Source: Marinobacter maritimus
GTDB lineage: Bacteria > Pseudomonadota > Gammaproteobacteria > Pseudomonadales > Oleiphilaceae
Direction: 5' to 3'
DNA: 64,000 bases
NCBI RefSeq assembly: GCF_007671675.1
Contig: NZ_VCGW01000003.1
Span: 62,001-126,000 of the forward strand
Below, in pieces: positions 17,261 through 25,684 of this stretch. Within the stretch, counting starts at the first letter, position 1; each line of letters begins with the position of its first letter. Under the pieces are notes generated by a model. That model made no database searches and was not told where the DNA came from. It saw only the letters and a program-made list of their open reading frames with translations. A program made the position numbers and the translations under genes.

Positions 17261-19119
17261 TTGAGTCCCTTATTCGGATATACGCCCCGCACGCCACCGG
17301 GTGCAGGTTTGAATGGAAAGAGTGGTCCGGCAATCTGGTAATGGGCTGAGTGGTGAATGTAACGTTGGCGAAGCAGAGCTTCCTCCGCAGCAGACAGTCG
17401 CAGCGGCTGGCCTTCGTTGATGTGATGGGTGATCCGAGTGGCGATGGGTTGCAGTTCATCAGGTAACGAAAATCCGGTATCTGTTGGTTTCACAGCATTT
17501 AGTGGTACTCCCGCATCTTTCGCCAGCCGGTACATTTGTCTCAGGGCCACGCGGGAATACTCAGCCTGTACTCGCCGATCCAACCAGAGCCGGAATTGCA
17601 GTTCAACTTCGCCTTCTTTTAACCGCCGGCGGTAAGCTTCTTCAACCGTTAGCGTGCCATCCGGATTGTAAGGACCCAGCCAGCCTTCACCGGCTATTCG
17701 CTTATGGTCCATCAGGATTCTTGTGTATTCGTAACTGTCTCTGGGGTGATAGCCGCGGAATCTGCGGGGCAGGGCTACCTGAATGTGTTCGTGGAAGTCG
17801 TCAGGGTAGCCACCACCTATGTCGGAATGGGCACCGGGCAACACCCACTCGTTAAAATGATCCGGCAGGCGACCATCCGACCCTCGCAGGCTGTTGAGGG
17901 AGAAGTTGTGACGCCATTCGTCCCGGGCCGTCAGGTGCACGGCTCTCTGAACCGCGTCGGCGGCAATGTCCACGCGCACCCCGCCATTGTTGGTATTGTG
18001 AGCTGAAAAGTCGGCACCCAGTATATCGACAACGGCTGCCACGGTATCAAACAGCCCCAGAAAACGAATGGTGACGGTTTTCGGCCAGGTAATGCCTAGT
18101 TTCTGAAAAGATTGCCCCAATGCACTGCTGGCACCATCCCCCACCTCATTCACGAAATGTCGGGCGGTAGCCGCGCCCCGGCTGAAGCCGAAGACATCCA
18201 GAATCAGCTCGTCGATTGGGCTACTTGCATCACGGGAAATGTATGCTCCCAGTTCATCACAAGCCAATGCCATTTTGGCGAGAATCCCCCGCTCACCCGT
18301 ACCGGTTCCCATGGCCCAGGCATCATCCTCCTTGCCGGATTTGGTGCCAACGCCCGAGACATATACAGGATATCGGTGATTTTCGATGGTTAGCGTGTTA
18401 GTGGAAAAGGGCAAATAAAGATCACGAAGCTTTGCCACATTGGTCTCAGCATTAAGGTAGCTCCCCTCCATCAGTTGCGAAATTTCAGCACTGCAGGCTT
18501 CCTCACTGATGGCGCCTGCCGCCTGAGCGGTCAGGCATTCATCCACCTTTCGCTCAAAGGTACCGGTGTTATCGCTGTTGTTGCCGGTGCCGTCAAAGAA
18601 AACCCCAGCCTCAACGGTCACTTTGGGGCTGAGGTCAGACTGGCCTGCTGCATAGCGTTTCGAGGCTTCAATGTCTTCGGGGGTCGCGCCTTCCAGGCCT
18701 TCGTCTACCAGTGCGCCTTTGGCTTTGGCCCACTCAACAAAGCCGAAAGGGTCTTTGTCCAGCGCCTGCGTAGCCTCCGGGGTCAGTTGGCCCTGGCTGT
18801 TCAGGGCACCCGCCTTGGCGAAATCCACCACCGGTGCTGTGAGGGTGGCTACGCCTAATATGACCCGGGGTTTGCCGGTGATGATCTGGCCACCGTGGGA
18901 GGTAGGGCTGCCCATGTGGGCCATAGGGCGACCGTCCAACAAGGCCAGTGGATACCCCTGAACGATTGCGGCACCGCAACCGCAGGCATCGCCCACTCGG
19001 GCGATGGGTACACCATCCACATTGGCGGTCGCACCGTTCGCAATAATGGGGCTGCTGCCATGGCCGCGGATTGGGCAAACGTGGGTGTCGCCAACGCAGG
19101 CGACCATGAGGTTACTCAT
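17257..19119 (-). CDS. Type VI secretion effector with N-terminal PAAR and DUF2235 (Tle1-like) lipase domains
   Basis: A 620-residue protein. Residues 1-95 form a PAAR tip domain (ACVGDTHVCPIRGHG, VARVGDACGCG-type metal-binding turns). From about residue 165 the DUF2235 alpha/beta hydrolase begins with EAGVFFDGTGNN, carries the nucleophile elbow GFSRG near residue 315 and the acid/histidine motif PGAHSDIGGGY near 430. This is the build of cargo-carrying Tle1-type phospholipase effectors that sit on the VgrG spike. GGAAGGAG precedes the ATG. No vgrG, adaptor or other tss gene is in the window, so it is an orphan effector that would need a system elsewhere. Confidence 0.85.
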   Translation of the reverse strand: MSNLMVACVGDTHVCPIRGHGSSPIIANGATANVDGVPIARVGDACGCGAAIVQGYPLALLDGRPMAHMGSPTSHGGQIITGKPRVILGVATLTAPVVDFAKAGALNSQGQLTPEATQALDKDPFGFVEWAKAKGALVDEGLEGATPEDIEASKRYAAGQSDLSPKVTVEAGVFFDGTGNNSDNTGTFERKVDECLTAQAAGAISEEACSAEISQLMEGSYLNAETNVAKLRDLYLPFSTNTLTIENHRYPVYVSGVGTKSGKEDDAWAMGTGTGERGILAKMALACDELGAYISRDASSPIDELILDVFGFSRGAATARHFVNEVGDGASSALGQSFQKLGITWPKTVTIRFLGLFDTVAAVVDILGADFSAHNTNNGGVRVDIAADAVQRAVHLTARDEWRHNFSLNSLRGSDGRLPDHFNEWVLPGAHSDIGGGYPDDFHEHIQVALPRRFRGYHPRDSYEYTRILMDHKRIAGEGWLGPYNPDGTLTVEEAYRRRLKEGEVELQFRLWLDRRVQAEYSRVALRQMYRLAKDAGVPLNAVKPTDTGFSLPDELQPIATRITHHINEGQPLRLSAAEEALLRQRYIHHSAHYQIAGPLFPFKPAPGGVRGVYPNKGLK

Positions 19120-19146
19120 GGGGCACTCCTTCCTTGGATGATGACC

Positions 19147-19183
19147 GGTTTTAATCCGAAAACCGGCTTGTCTTAAGACAACA
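19147..19183. repeat. Two palindromes upstream of the PAAR effector gene
   Basis: CCGGTTTT-AATCCG-AAAACCGG and TTGTCTTAAGACAA lie close together 30-60 bases before the effector start. They could be operators; no T tract makes a terminator likely. Confidence 0.3.
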
Positions 19184-19267
19184 GAAGCGTATCCATTTTT
19201 TTGTCAAAATACCATGATCAGCCTGAGTACAATTTTTAGCGATGGACGCGTAAATGACTGGGTGAAC

Positions 19268-20008
19268 TCAAAGCCGGCTGACTCTGTTCATCAGGCGGCT
19301 CCAGTCAATCGGCAGCCGCTTTTCCAGGCTGGCCAGCGCGGGGTCTTTCGGGTGGATGGCCTCGAAGGGCTGTTTGCTGGCGTACACAATGGTGTTGTTG
19401 GTTTTACTTTTGAATACCAGCAGCACGGCAAAGTGCTTTCTCAATTGGCGGAAGTAAGGCCCTTCCGGGTCCGGCGTGCGGTGGTAGTTCAACACCAGCC
19501 AGCCATCGGGGCTCAGTGCCCGGCTGCAGCCTTCTACAAACTGCCGCTGGGCCTGTGCGGGGCTCATGCGGTCCGAGCTGTACAGATCGGCCAGGATCAT
19601 ATCGGTACTGGCATCCGGCATATCGCTCAGGGCGTTGCGGGCATCTGCAATGGTCACCTCCAGGCGCTTGCTGTCCGGTAACCCGAAGTATTCCCGGGCT
19701 ACGTCCAGCACCGCCTGCCTCAGTTCAACTGCGTGTACGCGGCATTCCGGGTAAAGGTGATGAAACGCGCTGGCCATCACGCCACCGCCCAGCCCCAGAA
19801 TGGTCACGTGCCGGGGGTTGCTAAAGGCGGCGGGCAGCAGCATTGCCCGGCTGTATTCGTGCACGGGAACATGCGGATATCGCCTGTCGATCTTGCTTTG
19901 TTCGAACACTGAGTTGAAGGTCAGCACCCGGTGTTTGCGGTAGTCGATCACCAGAATGCTGCCGAGTTTGTCCCGGCTGTGGTGAATAATCTCGCCTTGG
20001 TTGAACAT
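19268..20008 (-). CDS. Spermidine synthase-like methyltransferase-fold protein
   Basis: A 246-residue SpeE-like Rossmann protein: ILGLGGGVMASAFHH near residue 72 (SAM/decarboxylated-SAM binding), HAVELRQAVLDVAREYFG, then IADARNAL and DLYSSDRMSP. It lacks the N-terminal beta-barrel of true SpeE and ends with a variable tail, like many spermidine-synthase-family proteins of unknown substrate. Whether it makes a polyamine is uncertain. Its 3' end has a near copy at 16510. Confidence 0.75.
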   Translation of the reverse strand: MFNQGEIIHHSRDKLGSILVIDYRKHRVLTFNSVFEQSKIDRRYPHVPVHEYSRAMLLPAAFSNPRHVTILGLGGGVMASAFHHLYPECRVHAVELRQAVLDVAREYFGLPDSKRLEVTIADARNALSDMPDASTDMILADLYSSDRMSPAQAQRQFVEGCSRALSPDGWLVLNYHRTPDPEGPYFRQLRKHFAVLLVFKSKTNNTIVYASKQPFEAIHPKDPALASLEKRLPIDWSRLMNRVSRL

Positions 20009-20035
20009 GCGGTGCTCTTTGAAAAAGCCCGGGGG

Positions 20036-20368
20036 CTAGCGTTCCAGGTGTTTGATTGTGGCCTGATTGCCATTGGCGCGGGCAAGATTCAGCGCCGTAT
20101 TGCCATCTGCGTCCTGCAGCGCCGGGTTGGCGCCTTTTTCCAACAAAAGTTGCACGGCATCGGCATGGCCGTTGCGGGCGGCAAGCATCAGCAGGCTTTC
20201 GCCGTTGCTGGTGCGTATATCCACAGGAACGCCGGCGTTCAGCAGGGGACGAAGCATATCGGTACCACCGTTGCGTGCCAGCTCAAAAATCCCCTGGGCA
20301 AATGCGATGGCGTCTTCATCCAGCTGGGTCTCTGGTTGTTGCGGCTGGCCGGGCTTATGCTCGTTCAT
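20036..20368 (-). CDS. Small ankyrin-repeat protein
   Basis: A 110-residue protein. From about residue 35 it carries roughly two and a half ankyrin repeats (SNGESLLMLAARNGHADAVQ, then DADGNTALNLARANGNQAT). The start at 20368 is chosen because GGAGA precedes it and the first residues (NEHKPGQPQQPE) form the short polar N-terminus common to such proteins; the longer open frame to 20665 has no coding character. Cytoplasmic, likely a protein-binding module. It lies 27 bases upstream of the spermidine-synthase-like gene and may be cotranscribed. Confidence 0.8.
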   Translation of the reverse strand: MNEHKPGQPQQPETQLDEDAIAFAQGIFELARNGGTDMLRPLLNAGVPVDIRTSNGESLLMLAARNGHADAVQLLLEKGANPALQDADGNTALNLARANGNQATIKHLER

Positions 20369-20520
20369 CGGGTCTCCGTTTAGTTTACTATTCAAAGGTC
20401 GGTTGAACATACGTACCATACCGGTGATACAACCTTTTATCACAGAATGAGTTGGTCTCAGACACAATCGCTGGAATAGACCCCTGCTATTCACAGCAAT
20501 AACCGAAAGGAGAAAACACC

Positions 20521-21144
20521 ATGAAACTGAACGTTGAGGGTATTGAAGAGGGCAAACCGGTCCCGGATATATTCGCGTTCGGCGTGTTCCACCCGGAAGA
20601 TCGCATGAGCTTTGGCCCAAACCGAAACCCTGAAATGTCCTGGGAAGGTGCACCGGAAGGCACAAAAAGTTTCGTGATTATGATGTTTGATCCGGATGTG
20701 CCCAGTGTGGCGGATGATGCAAACCAGGAAGGCAAAACAGTTTCGAAGGATATTCCACGGGTGGATTTCTTCCACTGGCTGCTTGTGGATATCCCGGCCC
20801 GTGTCAGCAGAGTTCCGGAGGGTGAAGACAGCGACGGCGTTACGCCCAAAGGTAAAGACGGCGGCCCCGGCCCGTTTGGCATACGTGGGGTAAACAACTT
20901 CACCCAGTTTCTGGCTGGCAATCCCGATATGGCGGGCACTTACAACGGCTACGACGGCCCCTGCCCGCCCTGGAACGATGAGTTGCTGCACCACTACCAC
21001 TACGAAGTGCATGCGCTGGATGTGGAATCTTTGGGCCTTTCCGGAGAGTTTGACGGCGAGGCGGTGCGTAACGCCATGGCGGGCCACGTGTTGGCCAGTG
21101 CCCGGGTGACCGGAACCTATACGCTGAACCCGGATCTGCGCTAA
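20521..21144 (+). CDS. YbhB/YbcL family Raf-kinase-inhibitor-like protein (PEBP fold)
   Basis: A 207-residue phosphatidylethanolamine-binding-protein fold. Seen are NPEMSWEGAPEGTKSF, the central DPDVP loop, FFHWLLVDIP and a C-terminal GPCPPWNDELLHHYHY segment, which together are characteristic. AAAGGAG sits just before the ATG. No signal peptide; cytoplasmic. Biological role is unknown for bacterial members. Confidence 0.88.
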   Translation: MKLNVEGIEEGKPVPDIFAFGVFHPEDRMSFGPNRNPEMSWEGAPEGTKSFVIMMFDPDVPSVADDANQEGKTVSKDIPRVDFFHWLLVDIPARVSRVPEGEDSDGVTPKGKDGGPGPFGIRGVNNFTQFLAGNPDMAGTYNGYDGPCPPWNDELLHHYHYEVHALDVESLGLSGEFDGEAVRNAMAGHVLASARVTGTYTLNPDLR

Positions 21145-21161
21145 CGTGATTGAATAGCCGG

Positions 21162-21857
21162 ATGAACAGCCGCTCGCAGTGGGTCTTCCGCCTCTCGTTT
21201 CTGGCCATTGTGGCGCTGGTAATGATCGCGATCTGGCTTGTGCTTCGCCAACTTGGCATGCCAGTCAGTTTCGCGCCAGTGGCATTGTCGGATTGGCTTG
21301 TTCATCAGGGGGAGTTCGGGCCGCTGCTTCTGATGCTGTTGATGGTCCTCGCGGTAGTTGTCGGGCCTATTCCAACACTGCCCATCAGCGCGGCAGTAGG
21401 CTTGATGTACGGTATGTATACCGGAACGGCTATTGCGGTGGCTGGTGCCTTGGCGGGGTCACTTATAGCGTTTTATCTGGCGCGGATTCTCGGGCGTGAT
21501 GCCGTTCAGAAAAAACTGGAGCACAATCCGCTGTTCTCGGCCCAGGGGTCACAACGTTTCCTGTTTGTCGCAGTGCTGCTGACCCGGCTGATCCCTCTGT
21601 TTTCCTTTGCCCTGGTCAGCTATGCAGCCGGAGTCACAGCAATACACCTCTGGCGTTACGCGCTTGCGACTACTGTGGGCATGCTTCCAATGACCTTCGT
21701 TTTCGCCGGGCTTGGCCAGAGCTTTGAGTTCAATCCGGTGCTGACGGTGATAGCCGCCGTTATTGTCCTGGCGTTTATGAGTACTCTGCCGATTTATCTT
21801 GGCAGACATCCGAATTCCAGGCTGGCCCGTTGGCTGCATCTGAACGGCGATGTTTGA
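21162..21857 (+). CDS. TVP38/TMEM64 (VTT, DedA-like) inner-membrane protein
   Basis: About 231 residues with five to six hydrophobic segments. The VTT core reads PTLPISAAVGLMYGMYTG and SLIAFYLARILGRD, followed by LTRLIPLFSFALVSYAAG. DedA/VTT proteins act in lipid or lipid-carrier movement across the inner membrane. The frame starts at a TTG (21150), but the ATG at 21162 is more likely. A second VTT domain occurs at 45028 fused to a flavoprotein. Confidence 0.85.
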   Translation: MNSRSQWVFRLSFLAIVALVMIAIWLVLRQLGMPVSFAPVALSDWLVHQGEFGPLLLMLLMVLAVVVGPIPTLPISAAVGLMYGMYTGTAIAVAGALAGSLIAFYLARILGRDAVQKKLEHNPLFSAQGSQRFLFVAVLLTRLIPLFSFALVSYAAGVTAIHLWRYALATTVGMLPMTFVFAGLGQSFEFNPVLTVIAAVIVLAFMSTLPIYLGRHPNSRLARWLHLNGDV

Positions 21858-21873
21858 GCTTATGCGCTTTCGG

Positions 21874-21899
21874 TGTAACAGTAAGCGAAGTCCGTTGTC
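21874..21899 (+). promoter_or_regulatory. ECF-type promoter: TGTAAC-N16-TGTC upstream of the DUF547 gene
   Basis: TGTAAC at 21874-21879 and TGTC(TG) at 21896-21899, ending 46 bases before the gene start. Same spacing and sequence as the promoter of the TTL operon. Confidence 0.65.
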
Positions 21900-21945
21900 T
21901 GTAACCGCACCCTCTCACTAGATATCCTATGCAATTGGAGTGATT

Positions 21946-22791
21946 ATGCTTGGTTACCGACGCCTGTCCTGTGTTCTGGCTCTTCTCGTTATGCCTGCCC
22001 TTGCTTGGGCAGATATTAATGCCGGGTTTTACAAAAGCTACCAGCGCCTTCTGACCGATTACGTGGTTGAGCAGGCGATGCCTGGCGACGGCCTGGTTTC
22101 GGCCTTCGATTATCGGTCTGCTCTGGCCGACAATGGCCTGCAAAAGTCCCTGATGGACCAACAAGCCAAACTGCAGGGGTTTGATCCCGACGCCCTGAAC
22201 GGGCGCGAGGAATCCGTTGCCTTCTGGATTAATGCCTACAATTTTTTCATGGTTGCCCAGATACTCACTGAGCGACCGGATGGTGAACTGGTTTCGTCTG
22301 TCTGGGATTATGGTGGCCGGGTGAATCCGTTTGTTGATAGCGTGTTTGAACGAAAGAGCTTTGTTATCGGAGGGCGAGCTTACAGTCTTAATGAGATTGA
22401 AAAGGAAATCCTGTTGGGCGACGACTATGCCGACAAGGGCTGGAAGGATGCCCGAGTACATTTTGCGGTGAACTGTGCTTCTGTTGGCTGCCCACCACTT
22501 CGAGACACCCTTTATACCGCTGAGAACCTGGAAGACATGCTCACCGAAAATACCCGCCGGGCGTTCAGCACTGAGCGTCACCTCCGGGTTCAGGGGGAGG
22601 CGCTCTATGTCACCGAATTATTTAAATGGTACGAAGAGGACTTCATGGAGGCTTCCGGTTCTGAAATAGCATTCATTCAAGAATGGGCCGATCCGGTAGT
22701 GGCGAATCGAGTGACAGGCACAGAAATCATAAAATTCATCGACTACGACTGGACTTTGAACAGCCCGGCCAATTTTTCCGAGTTGCGTTAA
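21946..22791 (+). CDS. Exported DUF547 protein
   Basis: A 281-residue protein with a signal peptide (LSCVLALLVMPALAWA-DI). DUF547 signatures are clear: FWINAYNFFMV, KSFVIGGRAYSLNEIE and HFAVNCASVGCPPL with its two cysteines. The family has been related to cysteine-peptidase/transglutaminase folds but has no proven activity. GGAG precedes the ATG at 21946. A TGTAAC-type promoter lies directly upstream and a strong terminator directly downstream, so it is monocistronic and probably sigma-controlled with the other envelope genes here. Confidence 0.85.
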   Translation: MLGYRRLSCVLALLVMPALAWADINAGFYKSYQRLLTDYVVEQAMPGDGLVSAFDYRSALADNGLQKSLMDQQAKLQGFDPDALNGREESVAFWINAYNFFMVAQILTERPDGELVSSVWDYGGRVNPFVDSVFERKSFVIGGRAYSLNEIEKEILLGDDYADKGWKDARVHFAVNCASVGCPPLRDTLYTAENLEDMLTENTRRAFSTERHLRVQGEALYVTELFKWYEEDFMEASGSEIAFIQEWADPVVANRVTGTEIIKFIDYDWTLNSPANFSELR

Positions 22792-22813
22792 CCCCGTTCT
22801 CGGAAAACGGGCA

Positions 22814-22849
22814 CAAAAAGGCCACTAATCCGGAGATTAGCGGCCTTTT
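22814..22849 (+). terminator. Rho-independent terminator, usable in both directions
   Basis: Stem GCC-A-CTAATC / GATTAG-C-GGC around a CGGA loop, flanked by AAAAA on the left and TTTT on the right. It lies between the DUF547 stop and the stop of the convergent small gene. Confidence 0.8.
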
Positions 22850-22859
22850 CCGTTCCTGA

Positions 22860-23018
22860 TCACTTGGCAGCGACTTTCACATCTACAATCTTGTCAGTGG
22901 TTGTTGTCGGAAAGCTCTTTGCTTCGTTGTATCTGTCCGCTTGACCGTTCATGGCCAGCGCAGTGGACGCAGAGAACGACAGGGCAATAGCGGCGAGGAT
23001 CAGTGTCAGCTTTCTCAT
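22860..23018 (-). CDS. Small exported protein, 52 residues
   Basis: Too short for most gene callers. The frame starts with ATG at 23018 preceded by GAGGT and reads MRKLTLILAAIALSFSAS as a signal peptide with cleavage at TALA-MN, leaving a mature peptide of about 29 residues (NGQADRYNEAKSFP, then TTTTDKIVDVKVAAK). It has its own TGTAAC-N17-TGTC promoter 73 bases upstream and a terminator after the stop, which argue that it is a real gene. No family recognised. A similar small secreted protein with the same promoter type lies at 32220. Confidence 0.7.
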   Translation of the reverse strand: MRKLTLILAAIALSFSASTALAMNGQADRYNEAKSFPTTTTDKIVDVKVAAK

Positions 23019-23090
23019 GGTTTGGTACCTCGTTCGTGATGATGCACGGGGTCTATCCGATGCTCGGTCAGGCCGCGCTTACGAGATATA

Positions 23091-23117
23091 GACAGCTGAC
23101 GGGTCCCTTATGTTACA
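23091..23117 (-). promoter_or_regulatory. ECF-type promoter: TGTAAC-N17-TGTC upstream of the 52-residue exported protein
   Basis: On the minus strand TGTAAC (23117-23112) is followed after 17 bases by TGTCTA (TGTC at 23094-23091). Confidence 0.6.
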
Positions 23118-23249
23118 GATTGCCGTGAAGAAACATGAGAAATCGGGGATTTTATTATAATCAAACGTCATATAGGTAAGGCTATTCATTACCGCGCATA
23201 GAATTCATAATGATCGCTCAAAAACTGATAGTAATAGAGGAGAAGCGCC

Positions 23250-24206
23250 ATGAGCCGTCTATTGGCCGTTGTTCTACTGGTTGCCAGCTCGCTTGCGTGG
23301 GCGGATGGCGATAAAACACCGCCTTTGGTGGATGCCAGCTGGCTTGAAGCGCACCTCGAGCGAGATAACCTGGTGGTGTTGGATGTTCGCTCCGGTATCG
23401 ACAACGGTGGCGATCGCAGCAGTTTTCAGAACGCCCATATCCCCGGGGCTGTTTACAGCAGCTACACCGGTGATGGCTGGCGCGAGAGTCGGGACGGCGT
23501 CAGGGGCCTGTTGCCGCCTGTCGCAAGCATGGAGCGCCTGATTGGTAGCCTGGGAATCAGCAACGACGATACCGTGGTGGTTGTACCTGCCGGCACGGGC
23601 GCAACCGATTTCGGAAGTGCCGCCCGTGTGTACTGGACCTTCAGAGTGCTGGGCCACAACGAGGTGACCATTCTCAACGGTGGATTTGCGGGCTGGAAGG
23701 CTGCTGGTTACCAGGTGGACAGCGGTGAGGGGAATCAGCGGGATGTAGTGCAGTTTGAAGGTACCCTGCAGCCGGAATTGCTTGCAACTCTGGAGGAGGT
23801 TCAGGAAGCGAGAGATAGCCAGGCACAACTGGTGGATGCGCGCCCGAGCGACTATTTCAGAGGCGAAAACCAATCTCCGGACGCCAAAGCCCCTGGCACA
23901 ATTCCCGGTTCCCGCAGTTTGCCCCACGCAGGCTTTCTTGGTGAACAAAACGCAGTCTGGTACCTGAACGAAGAAAGTATTACCGCGCAGGTGAATCAGG
24001 CCGAGCTGAATCCCGGAACCCGCACCATCGCTTTTTGCAATACCGGCCACTGGGCGGCCACAGACTGGTTCGTGTTGAGTGAGCTGGCAGGGTTCAAGGA
24101 AGTGGCGCTCTACGATGGCTCCATGGCGGAGTGGTCTCAGGACAGCAGCCGCCCGATGCAGGTAGCGAAGAAAGGGCTTGGCAAGCTTCTCGACCTGTTT
24201 AATTAA
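23250..24206 (+). CDS. Periplasmic thiosulfate/3-mercaptopyruvate-type sulfurtransferase (tandem rhodanese)
   Basis: A 318-residue protein with signal peptide (LLAVVLLVASSLAWA-DG). Two rhodanese domains: the first (VVLDVRSG, HIPGAVYSSY) is non-catalytic, the second has the active-site loop FCNTGHWAATDW with the catalytic cysteine. The enzyme would move sulfane sulfur in the periplasm. It is followed 24 bases later by a YedE-type sulfur transporter, so the pair probably handles thiosulfate or a related sulfur compound. GAGGAG precedes the ATG. Confidence 0.88.
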   Translation: MSRLLAVVLLVASSLAWADGDKTPPLVDASWLEAHLERDNLVVLDVRSGIDNGGDRSSFQNAHIPGAVYSSYTGDGWRESRDGVRGLLPPVASMERLIGSLGISNDDTVVVVPAGTGATDFGSAARVYWTFRVLGHNEVTILNGGFAGWKAAGYQVDSGEGNQRDVVQFEGTLQPELLATLEEVQEARDSQAQLVDARPSDYFRGENQSPDAKAPGTIPGSRSLPHAGFLGEQNAVWYLNEESITAQVNQAELNPGTRTIAFCNTGHWAATDWFVLSELAGFKEVALYDGSMAEWSQDSSRPMQVAKKGLGKLLDLFN

Positions 24207-24230
24207 CCTGTTTAACCGAGTGGACTCGTA

Positions 24231-25445
24231 ATGACAGATTCTGCAATTCTTCAGCCCGGGCTTCAGCAGCCCGGCTGGCAGATGGATCGATTTATTGTAG
24301 CAACCGCGCTGGCAGGCTTTGCCTTGCTGGGTGGGCTGATCTGGCTGGAAACAGCGCCCTTCATGGTGGCGCTGTTTGTAATTGGTACTGTGTTGGGCAT
24401 GGCCCTGTATCACGGGGCCTTCGGCTTTACCGCAGGTTGGCGCAATCTGGTGGTTAAAAAGCGGGGCGCCGGTATGCGTGCCCAACTGATGCTGTTTGGT
24501 GTCTCCTCCGTGATTATGGTGCCCATGCTCTACAGCGGGCAGGCCGGGCTTGTGGGTGCTGTTGCACCGGTGGGCACGTCTCTTGTTGTAGGCTCCTTCA
24601 TTTTCGGGCTTGGCATGCAGCTTGGCGGGGGGTGTGGGTCTGGCACTTTGTTTACCGTAGGCGCCGGCAACATCCGCATGGTGGTTACGCTGGTGTTTTT
24701 TATAGCTGGCACTGTGCTTGGCTCTATCCATCTGCCCTGGTGGCTTGATCAGCCGGGCTTTGACCCGGTGCCACTGGTCAATACTTTTGGGGTCAGTGGT
24801 GCAATTGTTGTTCAGCTTGTGGGGCTGGGCCTGATTGCTCGTTGGGTTAACCGGATTGAGCGCAAGGCCCATGGCAATCTTGAGCGGGATGAGCTGCTCT
24901 GGAAAGGCCAGGCGCATGGCGTCTTCAGAACCCTGCTTAGTGGCCGCTGGCCGTTTACCTGGGCGATTCTGATCCTGGCTGCGGGTAATGCGCTGACCCT
25001 GGCGATCAGCGGTGCCCCCTGGAGCATTACCTTTGCTTTTAACGTGTGGGGCGCCAAAGCCCTGGAAGTGGTGGGTGTGAATATGTCCCAGTTCGAATTC
25101 TGGACCTGGGAATACCCTGCTATGGCTTTGAAGGATTCGGTGCTCACCAACGCTCCCTCGGTAATGAACTTCGGGCTGTTGCTTGGCGCCATGTTGGCGG
25201 CGGGCCTGGCCAACCGTTTTAATGAGGCGAGCCGTAACCGGCCGGAAGGCCGACAGTTTTTGGCCTCCGTGGTAGGTGGTTTGCTGCTGGGTTACGGTGC
25301 CCGTTTGGGCTTTGGCTGCAACATCGGGGCGCTGTTTTCGGGCATTGCCTCAGCCAGCCTGCACGCCTGGATCTGGTTTGCCTGTGCCTTCGCCGGGTCT
25401 CTACTGGGAATTCGTCTGCGGCCCTGGTTCCGGCTGCCGAACTGA
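24231..25445 (+). CDS. YeeE/YedE (DUF395) family sulfur-compound transporter
   Basis: A 404-residue multispanning membrane protein. Both halves carry the conserved cysteine loops: GLGMQLGGGCGSGTLF and LGFGCNIGALFSGI, typical of the thiosulfate transporter TsuA/YeeE. Context with an exported rhodanese supports transport of thiosulfate or a persulfide-like species. It overlaps the next small gene by one base (TGATG) or is followed by it after 14 bases. Confidence 0.88.
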   Translation: MTDSAILQPGLQQPGWQMDRFIVATALAGFALLGGLIWLETAPFMVALFVIGTVLGMALYHGAFGFTAGWRNLVVKKRGAGMRAQLMLFGVSSVIMVPMLYSGQAGLVGAVAPVGTSLVVGSFIFGLGMQLGGGCGSGTLFTVGAGNIRMVVTLVFFIAGTVLGSIHLPWWLDQPGFDPVPLVNTFGVSGAIVVQLVGLGLIARWVNRIERKAHGNLERDELLWKGQAHGVFRTLLSGRWPFTWAILILAAGNALTLAISGAPWSITFAFNVWGAKALEVVGVNMSQFEFWTWEYPAMALKDSVLTNAPSVMNFGLLLGAMLAAGLANRFNEASRNRPEGRQFLASVVGGLLLGYGARLGFGCNIGALFSGIASASLHAWIWFACAFAGSLLGIRLRPWFRLPN

Positions 25446-25459
25446 TGCGGGAGAAGAAC

Positions 25460-25654
25460 ATGGAACGAGCTTATAGCCCCGCCCGCATTCTGGTAATGCT
25501 CGGGATTATTCTGGTGCTGATTATGGCTGACCACCTGAACAGCCCCACCTTTGCGTTCAATTCCGGGCAGGGCAACGTCGAAACAGCATTGAGCCAGCGT
25601 GATGAAACGGCCTGCGCGCCTTGTGGAGCCCCCTGCCCCTCAACACGAAACTGA
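25460..25654 (+). CDS. Small single-span membrane protein with C-terminal cysteine motif
   Basis: 64 residues from the ATG at 25460, which has GGGAGAAG before it. One transmembrane segment (ILVMLGIILVLIMA) is followed by a short polar tail that ends CAPCGAPCPSTRN, with three cysteines. It is the third gene of the rhodanese-YedE unit, and the CxxC/CxxxC tail suggests a redox or sulfur-relay role beside the transporter (inference). No family recognised. Confidence 0.7.
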   Translation: MERAYSPARILVMLGIILVLIMADHLNSPTFAFNSGQGNVETALSQRDETACAPCGAPCPSTRN

Positions 25655-25684
25655 TCCGCTACTGACAAACCGGCCGGTGTTCTT

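Noticed and set aside
23274..24917. 547-codon open frame on the minus strand
   Set aside because: It is antisense to the rhodanese and YedE genes, whose domains are intact; the translation has no recognisable domain and an odd composition.
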